DNA of 15,668 bases, from positions 1-15,668 of the forward strand of contig JAEZKZ010000083.1 in assembly GCA_023415305.1 (NCBI GenBank), in the 5' to 3' direction. The notes under the pieces were generated by a model, which saw only the letters and a list, made by a program, of their open reading frames with translations, had not been told where the DNA came from and searched no databases. The DNA comes from Bacillota bacterium (GTDB lineage Bacteria > Bacillota > Clostridia > Acetivibrionales > DSM-1351). The position numbers and the translations under genes were made by a program. Positions 1 through 7,923 of the stretch are shown here, piece after piece. The stretch's first letter is position 1. Every line of letters begins with the position of its first letter.

Positions 1-32
1 TGAGCTGTTATTTTTGTCTTAAAGTCCTTCAC
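1..32 (-). CDS. 5' end of the next operon gene (truncated by window edge)
   Basis: A GTG codon at 32-30 follows a strong GGAGGTGAT ribosome binding site, 15 nt after the stop of the C39 exporter gene. It opens a frame beginning MKDFKTKITA that runs off the window. Only ten codons are visible, so no family can be read from them. In NHLM export clusters the peptidase-bearing ABC protein is usually followed by a second ABC protein without a peptidase domain. That makes it the likeliest identity here, purely by context. The tight spacing means the gene is almost certainly co-transcribed with the exporter. Confidence 0.5.
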   Translation of the reverse strand, partial: MKDFKTKITA

Positions 33-47
33 CTTATCACCTCCGTT

Positions 48-2228
48 CTAGTCAGCTGTAACTAGACTCGCATACTTTCCATTAAGTTTCATAAGTTCTT
101 CATGGGTACCGCTTTCTGATATACATCCATTTTCCAAAAAAATTATCTGATCTGCATCTCGTATTGCGGATACTCTGTGGGCAATTATAATCATTGTCAT
201 ATGCCTCTTTTTTATAGCATCCATTATTTTTTTTTCAGTAGTAGTGTCCAGAGCACTAGTAGCTTCGTCCAAAATAAGTATTGTGGGATTTACGGCAAGT
301 GCTCGGGCAATGTCTATTCTTTGCCTCTGCCCACCTGACATATTTCTTCCACCTTCTAATATTATGTTTTCATATCCACCTGTTCTTTTTACTATATCCT
401 CATGTATACATGCATCTTTGCAGGCGGTTACTATATCTCGTTCTTTTACAAGTTCATTCCACATAGTAATGTTGTTTTTTATAGTATCATTAAATACTGT
501 AGCCGCTTGATCAACCACAGCAAGAGAATTTGCGATAACCTCTTCCGGATATTGAAATCGCATTTTTCCATCAAACAAGATTTTTCCTGTGCTGACATCA
601 TATAAGCCAGATATCAGTTTTGCTAATGTGGATTTGCCGCTGCCTGTACCTCCAACAATTGCAACAGATTTTCCAGCCTCTATTTTCAAGCTGAAGTTAC
701 TTATTATTGGCTCTGCTAATCTGCCATAGCCAAATGTAACATCAATCAGCTCTATGTTTCCTTTTAACTGATGATACTCCTGAGTAGCACTCATTTGTAA
801 ATCGTCGCTGCTATTATCCTTTGATAAGCTATTTCCATATGAACTATCTGTTTTATAATTCATTACATCTTCCACTCGCTCTGTCTGAGCCTTTACAGTC
901 TGCATTGCTTCACCTAAGTCCAACAGCATGTTGACCGGTTGCAAAAACTCATACATGAAGCCTTGAAAAGATAATAGAATCCCCACTGTAAAGCTGCCGT
1001 TCAAAATATTATAAACACCCATGGCTATTACAAAAACATCCAGCAACTTTTGAAGAATTTGTGGAATTACTCTGAGGTAAATGTTTTTAGTTTGTATGTC
1101 CTTGTTTCCATTAATAACTTTTACCTGATATCCCATCCATTTTTCAAAGTACCCGTTTTCAGCACCGCTGGATTTAATAGTTTCTATCATATCTATCCCT
1201 GCCAGTGTCATTCCTGAAAGCCTACCCGAATCACGCATTAAAACTCGTGACTTGTCAGCATTTAATTTTGATATGTAAGTAACAAAAGTAATATTTACTA
1301 TGGCAACTACCAAGCCTACTAAAGCTATAAGAACATCAAAATAAATCAATACTGTAAGGTATATACCTATCATAATTACATTCAAAAAAACAGGTGTTAT
1401 TTTTGTGCAGATAATCTCTGCCATCTCTTCATTGCTATTCTGTCTTTCACTAATATCACCGGCATAGCGTTGAGCAAAAAACTCTATTGGAAGGCTTAAA
1501 ATATGCCAAATAAACATTGTACTTGATGACGTTGCAAGTTTACCCCTTACTTTAAGAAGATATATTGCTTGTAAAGCTTCTACTACAAAATTCAAAAGCA
1601 TAGCTGCTGCCATAGCTCCTAAAACAGGCAACAACCAATCATTTGATTTATCAAAGAGTATGTAGTCGGTAAATATCTTTGAAAACAATGGAGTCACTGC
1701 AAAAATAAGTGCAGATAAAACGCCCAGAATAAGTATAAATACAATGGGAACTAGGCTATGTCTAAGTCTTTGTCTCAAAAAGTCAGTTATGCTCTTTGGC
1801 TCACCTTCAGGAATAAATTCTTCAGATGGTACAAGTTCCAATACAATCCCTGTATACATTCGGCTAAATTCATCTAATTTTATATTTACTCTACCTAATG
1901 CAGGATCGTTTATTAACACAGAGTCTTTTTTAAAACCACACACCACAACAAAGTGGTTAAAATCCCAATGTATGATTGCCGGAAGGCTGACATTTTGTTT
2001 CAACCCTTCAATATCTGTTTTTAGAGCTCTTACCTTCATTTTGTAATGCATAGCTGCCTTTGCCACATTTTTCATGTTGCAGCCATCTCTTGAAACACTA
2101 CAGTCAGACCTTAATTGCTCTAAGGGAATAAATTTTTTGTAATAAGCCAAAATCATACACAGACTCGCCGCGCCACATTCCACATTCTCCATTTGTAAAA
2201 TAGTAGGTACTTTTTTTATACGATTCAA
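48..2228 (-). CDS. NHLM-type ABC exporter with N-terminal C39 leader peptidase
   Basis: This 726-residue membrane protein should cleave a leader from a secreted peptide and pump the core out using ATP. The C39 peptidase domain (about 1-135) has its catalytic Cys18 in ENVECGAAS, His92 in NHFVVV and Asp108 in NDPALG. Transmembrane helices occupy about 155-430. The ATPase domain follows, with Walker A GGTGSGKST at 526-534, signature MSGGQRQR from 630, Walker B ILILDEA from 650 and the H-loop His684. All key residues are present, so the gene looks functional. Its arrangement with an HlyD-type adaptor matches the NHLM bacteriocin export family (peptidase/ATPase type). The start is a TTG with only a weak upstream GGAAGTGAG, so the exact N-terminus is uncertain, but the LQMENVECGA region is at the usual distance. 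A conserved-looking insert at about 460-485 is polar and probably a linker. Confidence 0.9.
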   Translation of the reverse strand: MNRIKKVPTILQMENVECGAASLCMILAYYKKFIPLEQLRSDCSVSRDGCNMKNVAKAAMHYKMKVRALKTDIEGLKQNVSLPAIIHWDFNHFVVVCGFKKDSVLINDPALGRVNIKLDEFSRMYTGIVLELVPSEEFIPEGEPKSITDFLRQRLRHSLVPIVFILILGVLSALIFAVTPLFSKIFTDYILFDKSNDWLLPVLGAMAAAMLLNFVVEALQAIYLLKVRGKLATSSSTMFIWHILSLPIEFFAQRYAGDISERQNSNEEMAEIICTKITPVFLNVIMIGIYLTVLIYFDVLIALVGLVVAIVNITFVTYISKLNADKSRVLMRDSGRLSGMTLAGIDMIETIKSSGAENGYFEKWMGYQVKVINGNKDIQTKNIYLRVIPQILQKLLDVFVIAMGVYNILNGSFTVGILLSFQGFMYEFLQPVNMLLDLGEAMQTVKAQTERVEDVMNYKTDSSYGNSLSKDNSSDDLQMSATQEYHQLKGNIELIDVTFGYGRLAEPIISNFSLKIEAGKSVAIVGGTGSGKSTLAKLISGLYDVSTGKILFDGKMRFQYPEEVIANSLAVVDQAATVFNDTIKNNITMWNELVKERDIVTACKDACIHEDIVKRTGGYENIILEGGRNMSGGQRQRIDIARALAVNPTILILDEATSALDTTTEKKIMDAIKKRHMTMIIIAHRVSAIRDADQIIFLENGCISESGTHEELMKLNGKYASLVTAD

Positions 2229-2270
2229 GTTAATCAGCTTATCTCACTTCCAATACTTATTTTTAATCAA

Positions 2271-3215
2271 CTACCTTGAACCCAATAATAAATCTATAGG
2301 GCGTTTGTCCTCTGATACAATTAGTACATTACAAATAGTGCTAATATCTATACTTAAGTCATGTCCCTTTTTATTTGACCATTGAAAATTATTGCTGGAA
2401 TTTGGATCTACCCCTATTGCGATTCGCACTTCCACACAACCCTCTTCATCCAACAAGTTTTTCTGGTGATCCCAATCTCCAAATGTCTTTTTAAGCATTT
2501 CCTCTGTAACAGGTACCCTGCCTACCTTTGTAATATGCCCCTTCATATATCCAAACTCTTCTCTCGGTGCATATGTAGGAGAAATCTGTGCTTCCATGCC
2601 CACTTTTATACTTTGGGCTATGGTTAAAGGAATGTATGCGATTATCTCCCTGTCGTTTGTTTATTTATCTTCATTTTTAATAGTAGCAATCCTATTTCCG
2701 TTGGATATTGTCTGATCTTTTGAAACAATACTCTGAACTATTCCGGACACTGTGGATTTTATAACAGAGTTTAATTCATATTCCCCTACCAGGTCTTCTA
2801 ACATGACCTCTAGATCATTTTGAGTTGCACTATGGCCGGTGTTGGCAACTGCTTGTCCAATATCTTCCTTAAGCTTTTCTATTTCAGCTATAAGCTCATA
2901 GTCAGGTATAATAGCAAGTATCTGACCTGCATCCACGAAGTCTCCTTCTTTAGCAAGAACACTTGTCACAGTACCTGATGAGCGAGAATATATATCTGAA
3001 ACACCTGACTGTGGGAATATGGTTCCTTTAACATTTATGCCATCGGATATATTTCCGCTAAACAACCAAATAAAGGCTGTAATTAATATAAGCAGCACAG
3101 CTGTCAGTAAAATCCACGCCGGTGCTCTAATTACTTTCGTATATTGATCCAACTGTTCTGGAGAAGATACTGCATTAAGAGCCTCTTCCCTATACCGCAC
3201 TTTCCCTCTTTCCAC
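2271..3215 (-). pseudogene. HlyD-type NHLM secretion adaptor, interrupted by in-frame TAA
   Basis: Membrane-fusion adaptor that would link the ABC exporter to the cell envelope. The first part (184 residues from GTG 3215, AGGAGG 5 nt upstream) has a transmembrane segment at about 31-50, then a lipoyl-like domain split by a short polar helix (VLAKEGDFVDAGQILAIIP and STVSGIVQS). It stops at TAA 2663-2661. Reading on in the same frame gives TNDREIIAYIPLT, then QISPTYAPREEFGYMKG and a beta-barrel tail ending at 2271, which is the normal continuation of this family. One base change (TAA from CAA, GAA or AAA) explains the break; no frameshift is needed. The downstream piece has a GTG/ATG at 2603-2595 without a ribosome binding site, although AGGGAG occurs just after the stop. 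The joined product would be about 314 residues. Sequencing error, recent inactivation, readthrough and a split protein all remain possible. Confidence 0.8.
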
Positions 3216-3244
3216 ATTAACCTCCTAAGCTGTTTTACGGCTTT

Positions 3245-3260
3245 GGCCACCATTGTGGCC
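3245..3260. other. Perfect short hairpin upstream of the HlyD gene
   Basis: GGCCAC-CATT-GTGGCC is a 6-bp perfect inverted repeat with a 4-nt loop between the lipoprotein stop and the HlyD ribosome binding site. No T-run follows on either strand, so it is not a terminator. An mRNA-processing or stabilising role within the operon is possible but not shown. A similar hairpin occurs at 13963-13976. Confidence 0.5.
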
Positions 3261-3279
3261 GCAAAATTAATGATCCTTT

Positions 3280-4458
3280 TTATTCTTTAAGATTTACAAG
3301 TCTGCCATCTTCAACAATTGAATATACAGGACTTATATTTGCCAAAAGCCCGCTCTCATCAAACGTTATTTTTCCTATAATTCCGTGATATCCTGCTTCA
3401 GAATGCAGACCTTCAGCTATCTTTTCAGGTATATTGCTATCTACCAGAACTGCGGTATCCAGCACCATACGTACTGAATCATATGCATGGGCTGCCCACC
3501 ATGTAGGTACTGAGCCATAAATCTCTTCATATCTGGCATCAAAGTCCTCTAATGCTTTAGATTGACTTACCGGCACCAATGTTGGAATAATAATGCCTTC
3601 AACAAACTCTTTATTTTCCATTAGCTTTTCCTCGGCATCAAAGGAAAAATCTCCATATATCTTTATTTTGTCTGACTTTGTACGTATTCTCTCGGCCAAC
3701 ATGAAGGCATCTGCTATAGACTCTTGACTTATCATTACGCAGTTTATCCCAATGGCTTCCCACCTTTTGTATATGTTATCAAAATCTTTTTGTGAGCCAA
3801 TTTCCGAAACATCATCCAATACTTTTAAACCATTTTCCAATGCACGTTTACTAAAGGCCATACCCAAATTATTCTCAAACTCTGTATCACTGTGGTATAT
3901 GGCAATACGGTCTGCACCTATTTTAGCAGCGTGATCTGCCATAGACGCACCCATTTCCGTTTCCCCAAATGTATTTCTAAAAACATATTTATATTTTTTG
4001 TTGACTATAGATTTGTCCATCATTCCATTAGTTGCGATAAGCAGCTTTTTGGAATCCTCAAAGAAGTCAACAGATGCATCAAGAATATTAAAGCTATGTG
4101 AACCAATTACAGCTGTTATTTTGGGATCTGAAGAAAGTTCCTTGGCTATAACAACACCCTTTTCAAAATCATACTCATCGTCATATAATTTATAAGTTGC
4201 ATTAAATCCATTTCCAGAGTATTTTTGGTTGAAATCATTTATAGCCATCTCAATTCCATTTAAAAAGCTAGTATCATAATCATATACTTGCTTTGAACCC
4301 ATTACAGCAATGCTTAGCTGCATATCTTCTGAAAGTTCATTGTTTGTGCTACTACAGCCAGCAAGCTGAATCATCAGACCTAGAAGAAATGCTATAGCAA
4401 CAAACTTGCTTATCCCTATTTTGAATTTTGCAAAATTGTTATGCTCTATTGCGCACAC
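3280..4458 (-). CDS. Type 1 periplasmic-binding lipoprotein (ABC/amino-acid binding type)
   Basis: Extracytoplasmic solute-binding lipoprotein of the Leu/Ile/Val-binding fold, about 392 residues. A hydrophobic signal segment (about 18-32) ends in the lipobox LAGC, with Cys35 as the lipidated residue. The mature part shows the family pattern: SIAVMGS near the N-terminus, DDEYDFEKGVVIAKEL, then ITAVIGSHSF, and later WWAAHAYDSVRMV and GIIGKITFDESG. No permease or ATPase genes for an importer are nearby, so it may sense or capture the operon's product or an amino acid instead of feeding a classical transporter. The gene begins 3 nt after the ATP-grasp stop. The GTG at 4458 lies inside AGGAGGTG, too close to its ribosome binding site. 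An ATA at 4449-4447 has ideal spacing (8 nt) and would remove three residues, but ATA starts are rare, so the start is unresolved. Confidence 0.82.
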   Translation of the reverse strand: MCAIEHNNFAKFKIGISKFVAIAFLLGLMIQLAGCSSTNNELSEDMQLSIAVMGSKQVYDYDTSFLNGIEMAINDFNQKYSGNGFNATYKLYDDEYDFEKGVVIAKELSSDPKITAVIGSHSFNILDASVDFFEDSKKLLIATNGMMDKSIVNKKYKYVFRNTFGETEMGASMADHAAKIGADRIAIYHSDTEFENNLGMAFSKRALENGLKVLDDVSEIGSQKDFDNIYKRWEAIGINCVMISQESIADAFMLAERIRTKSDKIKIYGDFSFDAEEKLMENKEFVEGIIIPTLVPVSQSKALEDFDARYEEIYGSVPTWWAAHAYDSVRMVLDTAVLVDSNIPEKIAEGLHSEAGYHGIIGKITFDESGLLANISPVYSIVEDGRLVNLKE

Positions 4459-4461
4459 CTC

Positions 4462-5454
4462 CTATATCCCATATCTTTCAACAGCACTTTGTATAATTTC
4501 ACCAATTATCTGAGTATAGGATTTGCCTATATGCTTTGCACAGGTTTCATATGGCCCATTTTGTGTGAGTCCTGGTCTTGGATTAATCTCCAAAAAGTAA
4601 GGAACGCCATATTTATCAATTTTAAAGTCAGCTCTGCCGAAATCGTAGCAGTTTAAATGCTTATGTAGTTTCAAAGATGCTGATATTAATTGATTTTTAA
4701 GAGCCTCATCACATTCAAAAATTTCATCCAATATTGGTTCAAAGCACTTCTGGTGAAGTGTAAATACATCTATATCTGAACCATCCACATGTTTGCAAAT
4801 ACCTACCTCCAAAGCGTAGGACTTATCACCTGTGCCCACAATGGGTACATACACCTCTTTACCTTCAATGTATTCTTCACAAAGAACTTCTTGATGATAT
4901 GTGTCCATATTCCAGCTTACCTTTTCTACCATTTCATTTAAATCATTTACAACAAATACGCCCATACTATATCCTTCATAGTTAGGCTTAACAATTAGTG
5001 GAAAGCTCAATTCTTTCTGTACCATTCCGCGGCTTAAAAACTCATCTAAATTTACTTGCCCATAGGGTACATATATACCTTTTGGTGTTTTTATATTTAA
5101 GTACTCAGCTATTAGTTTTGTATGAAATTTATTTTGTGAAAGACCCATGGCATAGGCATCGCTTCCCACATAAGGAATCTTATTTAACTCCAACAGAGCA
5201 GGTACCATCGCTTCTCTGTTCCTGGAATTTATTCCTTCATCCTCCACAAAAACCAAATCACAGTCAAATTGATTTTCCAGTATCATTTTATTCAGCTTAT
5301 ACATATTGCCGATTAAAACTACTTCATGGCCACATTCCTTTATTGCATCTGCCAAATAACCAATCTCATTTGGATTACAGAAGTCAGCATATATCTCACT
5401 GGTGCTTTCTATATCATAATCTTCACGCAAATCATATGTTAACCCGATTCTCAT
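4462..5454 (-). CDS. ATP-grasp ligase, D-Ala-D-Ala ligase-like
   Basis: A 330-residue carboxylate-amine ligase that would activate a carboxylate as an acyl phosphate and join it to an amine. Visible motifs (numbered from ATG 5454) are the preATP-grasp EGINSRNREAMVPALLE at 73-89, GSDAYAMGLSQNK at 97-109, the nucleotide-binding Lys156 in FPLIVKPNYEG, CEEYIEG at 192-198, and the metal-binding end DFGRADFKID with FLEINPRPGLT (287-297; Glu289 and Asn291). The N-terminus MRIGLTYDLRED lacks the serine/glutamate pattern of housekeeping Ddl, so cell-wall D-Ala-D-Ala synthesis is unlikely. The start at 5454 is chosen because GGGGAG sits 6 nt before it and its ATG overlaps the upstream stop as ATGA, a sign of translational coupling with the aminomutase. 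An earlier ATG at 5478 is less likely. Inferred role: ligating the aminomutase product to a partner amino acid or peptide. The substrate cannot be read. Confidence 0.85.
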   Translation of the reverse strand: MRIGLTYDLREDYDIESTSEIYADFCNPNEIGYLADAIKECGHEVVLIGNMYKLNKMILENQFDCDLVFVEDEGINSRNREAMVPALLELNKIPYVGSDAYAMGLSQNKFHTKLIAEYLNIKTPKGIYVPYGQVNLDEFLSRGMVQKELSFPLIVKPNYEGYSMGVFVVNDLNEMVEKVSWNMDTYHQEVLCEEYIEGKEVYVPIVGTGDKSYALEVGICKHVDGSDIDVFTLHQKCFEPILDEIFECDEALKNQLISASLKLHKHLNCYDFGRADFKIDKYGVPYFLEINPRPGLTQNGPYETCAKHIGKSYTQIIGEIIQSAVERYGI

Positions 5455-6524
5455 ATGTCTCTCTCCCCTATTTTGCATTGAATAAGATTATTCTTTAGTC
5501 CTCTTAAAGTAAGTGTTTCTCCATCATCACTTACTATGTTGCTTTTCTCTACAACTATCTTTCCACCATCTTCTCCAGCAACATCTATTATGAAGTGCGG
5601 TATGGCATAGCCTGAAATCTTTCCCCGAAGTTCCGAAATAATATCAACGCCTTGAGTATATGGCGTAATGAAGTGCTCTACTCCCTTAACATAGTCACAT
5701 TGATATAGATAGTATGGTCTTACCCTTATTCTTATCAATTCTGATAAAAGCTTCTCCATAGTATTAAAATCATTATTTATTCCATTTAGTAATACAGTTT
5801 GGTTTCCAAGAGGAATTCCTCTGGACAATAGGATATTGCACGCCTCTACAGCCTCCGGCGTAATCTCGAGAGGATGATTAAAATGAGTATTTACCCATAT
5901 AGGATGATATTTCATAAGCATATCAGCCAATTTTTCAGTAACACGCATAGGGCAAGTGACTATTGCTCTGGTGCCAATCCTAATTGTCTGTACATGTGCT
6001 ATTTTTCTAAATTCTGATATATATTTTTCAAGTTTTTCATCTGTCAAGGTTAAAGGGTCTCCACCAGTAATCAAAACATCCCTGATATTTTTATTGTTTT
6101 CAATATAGTCTAATACTTTTGCAAATTCACTATCACTAATAGAACCCTTATTATTGATAACAGTATTTTTTCGTGTACAATGCCTGCAATACGTAAAGCA
6201 AATACTACTTGCAAAAAAAGCTACTCTATCAGCATACTTATGTACCAAATGAGGTGTCACGGAATAAACTGATTCTTGAAGTGGATCGTCGTACATTTTG
6301 CTAGAATTAGTTAATTCGTCTATTTTGGGAATACATTGCTTTTTAATGGGACAATCAGCATTTACTTTCGAAATTAATCCTGCATAATATGGTGAAATAA
6401 CCATCTTATATTTATCTATTACTTTTGATATATCAGAACATTCCTGCTGGCTCAGCTCCAGAAAATCTGCCAGTTGTTCAGGCTTAGTTATTAGTTTACT
6501 TAATTGTAATTGCCATTCTTCCAT
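5451..6524 (-). CDS. KamA-like radical SAM aminomutase, probably lysine 2,3-aminomutase type
   Basis: A 357-residue radical SAM, PLP-dependent aminomutase that moves an alpha-amino group to the beta carbon. The iron-sulfur motif CFTYCRHC gives Cys109, Cys113 and Cys116. ITGGDPL at 152-158 is the SAM-binding loop. GEDGGK at 317-322 carries Lys322, equivalent to the PLP-binding lysine of Clostridium subterminale KamA. Asp277 (QCD) and Asp314 (IIDVAG) match the two KamA aspartates that bind the lysine side. Glutamate 2,3-aminomutases differ at these positions, which favours lysine and beta-lysine. The length is close to EpmB and shorter than catabolic KamA. No EF-P, epmA or lysine-degradation genes are nearby; it is coupled to an ATP-grasp ligase instead. 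ATG 6524 has GAGGGG about 9 nt upstream, and it is the first gene after the promoter at 6602-6629. Confidence 0.88.
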   Translation of the reverse strand: MEEWQLQLSKLITKPEQLADFLELSQQECSDISKVIDKYKMVISPYYAGLISKVNADCPIKKQCIPKIDELTNSSKMYDDPLQESVYSVTPHLVHKYADRVAFFASSICFTYCRHCTRKNTVINNKGSISDSEFAKVLDYIENNKNIRDVLITGGDPLTLTDEKLEKYISEFRKIAHVQTIRIGTRAIVTCPMRVTEKLADMLMKYHPIWVNTHFNHPLEITPEAVEACNILLSRGIPLGNQTVLLNGINNDFNTMEKLLSELIRIRVRPYYLYQCDYVKGVEHFITPYTQGVDIISELRGKISGYAIPHFIIDVAGEDGGKIVVEKSNIVSDDGETLTLRGLKNNLIQCKIGERDI

Positions 6525-6601
6525 TAGACTCTACCCCTCTTCTAAACTAAGCAATAAAACACTCGGTAATCATTTGTAGTAGCTTTTGATAACATCTTTT
6601 T

Positions 6602-6629
6602 CATATAAACTCTATTCTGTCGCTGTCAA
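6602..6629 (-). promoter_or_regulatory. Probable sigma-A promoter of the aminomutase operon
   Basis: On the minus strand TTGACA (6629-6624) is followed after 16 nt by TATATG (6607-6602). This gives a predicted transcript start near 6595 and a leader of about 70 nt before the aminomutase ATG. The -35 is a perfect match and the -10 is four of six. It is the best promoter candidate for the whole leftward operon. Confidence 0.5.
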
Positions 6630-7098
6630 AGGTGACATAAATATTATTGTTTACCATAAAATTACTTTTATTTGCCATATAACAGTATAATTGAGATTGT
6701 GGAACTGCTCTGAAATGATACAAAGAGTTTAACATAAAGCAAAAAAGAAAAACCATTTTGGGCCTGAAATGTTAAATTTTCGACCTGAAATGCAATTTGA
6801 ATATGTTAACCACAATCGAGTCAACATTCGGATTTGTAACAGCCACCAATTATTGGTAGCACAAATAAGTTCAAGGAGATCATAGTTTGAAAGAGAGTAC
6901 AGATATCGATTATAGAAGTAGTGCATGAGAAATAAAGCCCGTAAAAATGGACTTTGAAAAAAATAATGTATTAATGTTTAAGTTGTCTTTGGTAAATCGG
7001 AAATTTGATAACCTGCTGTTTGAAGGTAGCGTATTGCCATCTCTTCAGTGATGCTTGATAAATAAGTTTATTTTGTTTGGAGTCAGTTTGAACAAGCA
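6630..7098. other. Gene-poor AT-rich interval with CTGAAATG repeats
   Basis: No gene can be supported in these roughly 470 bases. The octamer CTGAAATG occurs three times on the plus strand, at 6710-6717, 6764-6771 and 6785-6792. The last two extend to CCTGAAATG and lie 21 bp apart, in TTTT/TTCG-rich surroundings. Multiple short repeats of this style are seen at the ends of IS21-type elements, so a decayed insertion is possible, but no transposase fragment could be recognised in any frame. ATGCTTG (7051-7057) and CAAGCAT (7093-7099) can pair across the end of the next gene and enclose AAATAAGTTTATTT, which might act as a weak terminator for that gene. Confidence 0.4.
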
Positions 7099-7923
7099 TT
7101 AATTCTTCTTATCCATTACCAGACTCTTTGCCACCACGTTCATTCTTTTGATATTCAATGCCGTAAGGTGCTTTATCTGCTCACTGACCTGCTCCTGTAC
7201 CTCTCTTAGAAGTTTTTTTATCATATATCCATAAATAAGCACCAGGTCCATCTCTATATATATTCCATCCGGCCTGTTTTCCGCACGGAATCTCGAAATT
7301 TTGGATACACCCTCAATGTTTGAAGTCACATATTCTACTATCTGATATATTGTATAATCTGATATGGTATAGTTACCCATATAGCTGAAGGTTGGCCTTA
7401 CCACAGACTTCTCACCTACAAGCTGATAACTCCCCTTGCCCTTTCTCCTGAATATCTGAAGGGGGTCAAGAAAATAGCCTGAAAAATCCTTCTTGATTTC
7501 AAAAGTCGGAACAGGAATAACATGTTTCCCCTGCTCTCTTCTGGTGGATAGCGCCTGCTTTATTTCATATTCACTTGCAACATCAGTAATATAGACCTTT
7601 TGGTCTACAGGGCCTATGCCCAAACGTTCTGCTATTTTTTCAACCATTCCATCGGAGGTTCCTATGATAAGCAATATCTGTGCTTTATACCTTTCCAGCG
7701 CATTAACAACGTCCTCAGCGTGCTTTTGATCAGTAAACAGCGCTCTCTTGACTGAGGCTATTTTAGTACTTTCGCGCTTTGCCGAAACACCCGCAATTAT
7801 TTGGTTACCCTTTATCAGTAGTCCGTCATCTATTATAAAATCTGTCCCATGTTCTCGTGCAACCCAGGATGCTCTGTGACTTTTACCTGTTCCACTTGGT
7901 CCAACAAATCCTATTACCTTCAA
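7099..7923 (-). CDS. P-loop ATPase/kinase-like protein fused to an Asp23/Gls24 domain
   Basis: A 274-residue cytoplasmic protein. The N-terminal half begins with the nucleotide-binding loop GPSGTGKS (8-15), followed by FIIDDG at about 29-34, where Asp32/Asp33 could coordinate metal. This is the pattern of a small P-loop kinase or ATPase. The C-terminal 90 residues (from about GNYTISDYTI) follow the Asp23/Gls24 (DUF322) pattern: NYTISD, IVEYVTSNIEGVSKI, DLVLIYGYMIKKLLREVQEQV, then MNVVAKSLV. Gls24 proteins are linked to envelope stress and membrane homeostasis, but the job of this fusion is not known to me. I place the start at TTG 7923 because AGGAGG lies 6 nt before it; an in-frame ATG at 7962 lacks such a site and would add 13 residues. 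It is preceded by a plausible promoter and stands alone. Confidence 0.75.
   Translation of the reverse strand: MKVIGFVGPSGTGKSHRASWVAREHGTDFIIDDGLLIKGNQIIAGVSAKRESTKIASVKRALFTDQKHAEDVVNALERYKAQILLIIGTSDGMVEKIAERLGIGPVDQKVYITDVASEYEIKQALSTRREQGKHVIPVPTFEIKKDFSGYFLDPLQIFRRKGKGSYQLVGEKSVVRPTFSYMGNYTISDYTIYQIVEYVTSNIEGVSKISRFRAENRPDGIYIEMDLVLIYGYMIKKLLREVQEQVSEQIKHLTALNIKRMNVVAKSLVMDKKN

Noticed and set aside
244..605. Several overlapping plus-strand frames opposite the C39 exporter gene.
   Set aside because: They are antisense to a clearly coding ATPase domain and show no family resemblance or translation signals.
3245..3260. The perfect hairpin as an operon-internal terminator.
   Set aside because: No T-tract on the minus strand after the stem, and downstream genes clearly belong to the same export system.
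5454..5478. The earlier ATG at 5478 as start of the ATP-grasp gene.
   Set aside because: It would lie deep inside the upstream coding sequence without a ribosome binding site, while ATG 5454 has GGGGAG and the ATGA coupling overlap.
6601..6678. A 25-codon minus-strand frame (MANKSNFMVNNN...) upstream of the aminomutase, considered as a precursor peptide.
   Set aside because: No ribosome binding site, no double-glycine leader, and it overlaps the best promoter of the operon.
6729..6926. A 65-codon minus-strand frame in the gene-poor interval.
   Set aside because: Composition is rich in Trp, Tyr, Phe and Leu from AT-rich DNA, with no recognisable motif or ribosome binding site.
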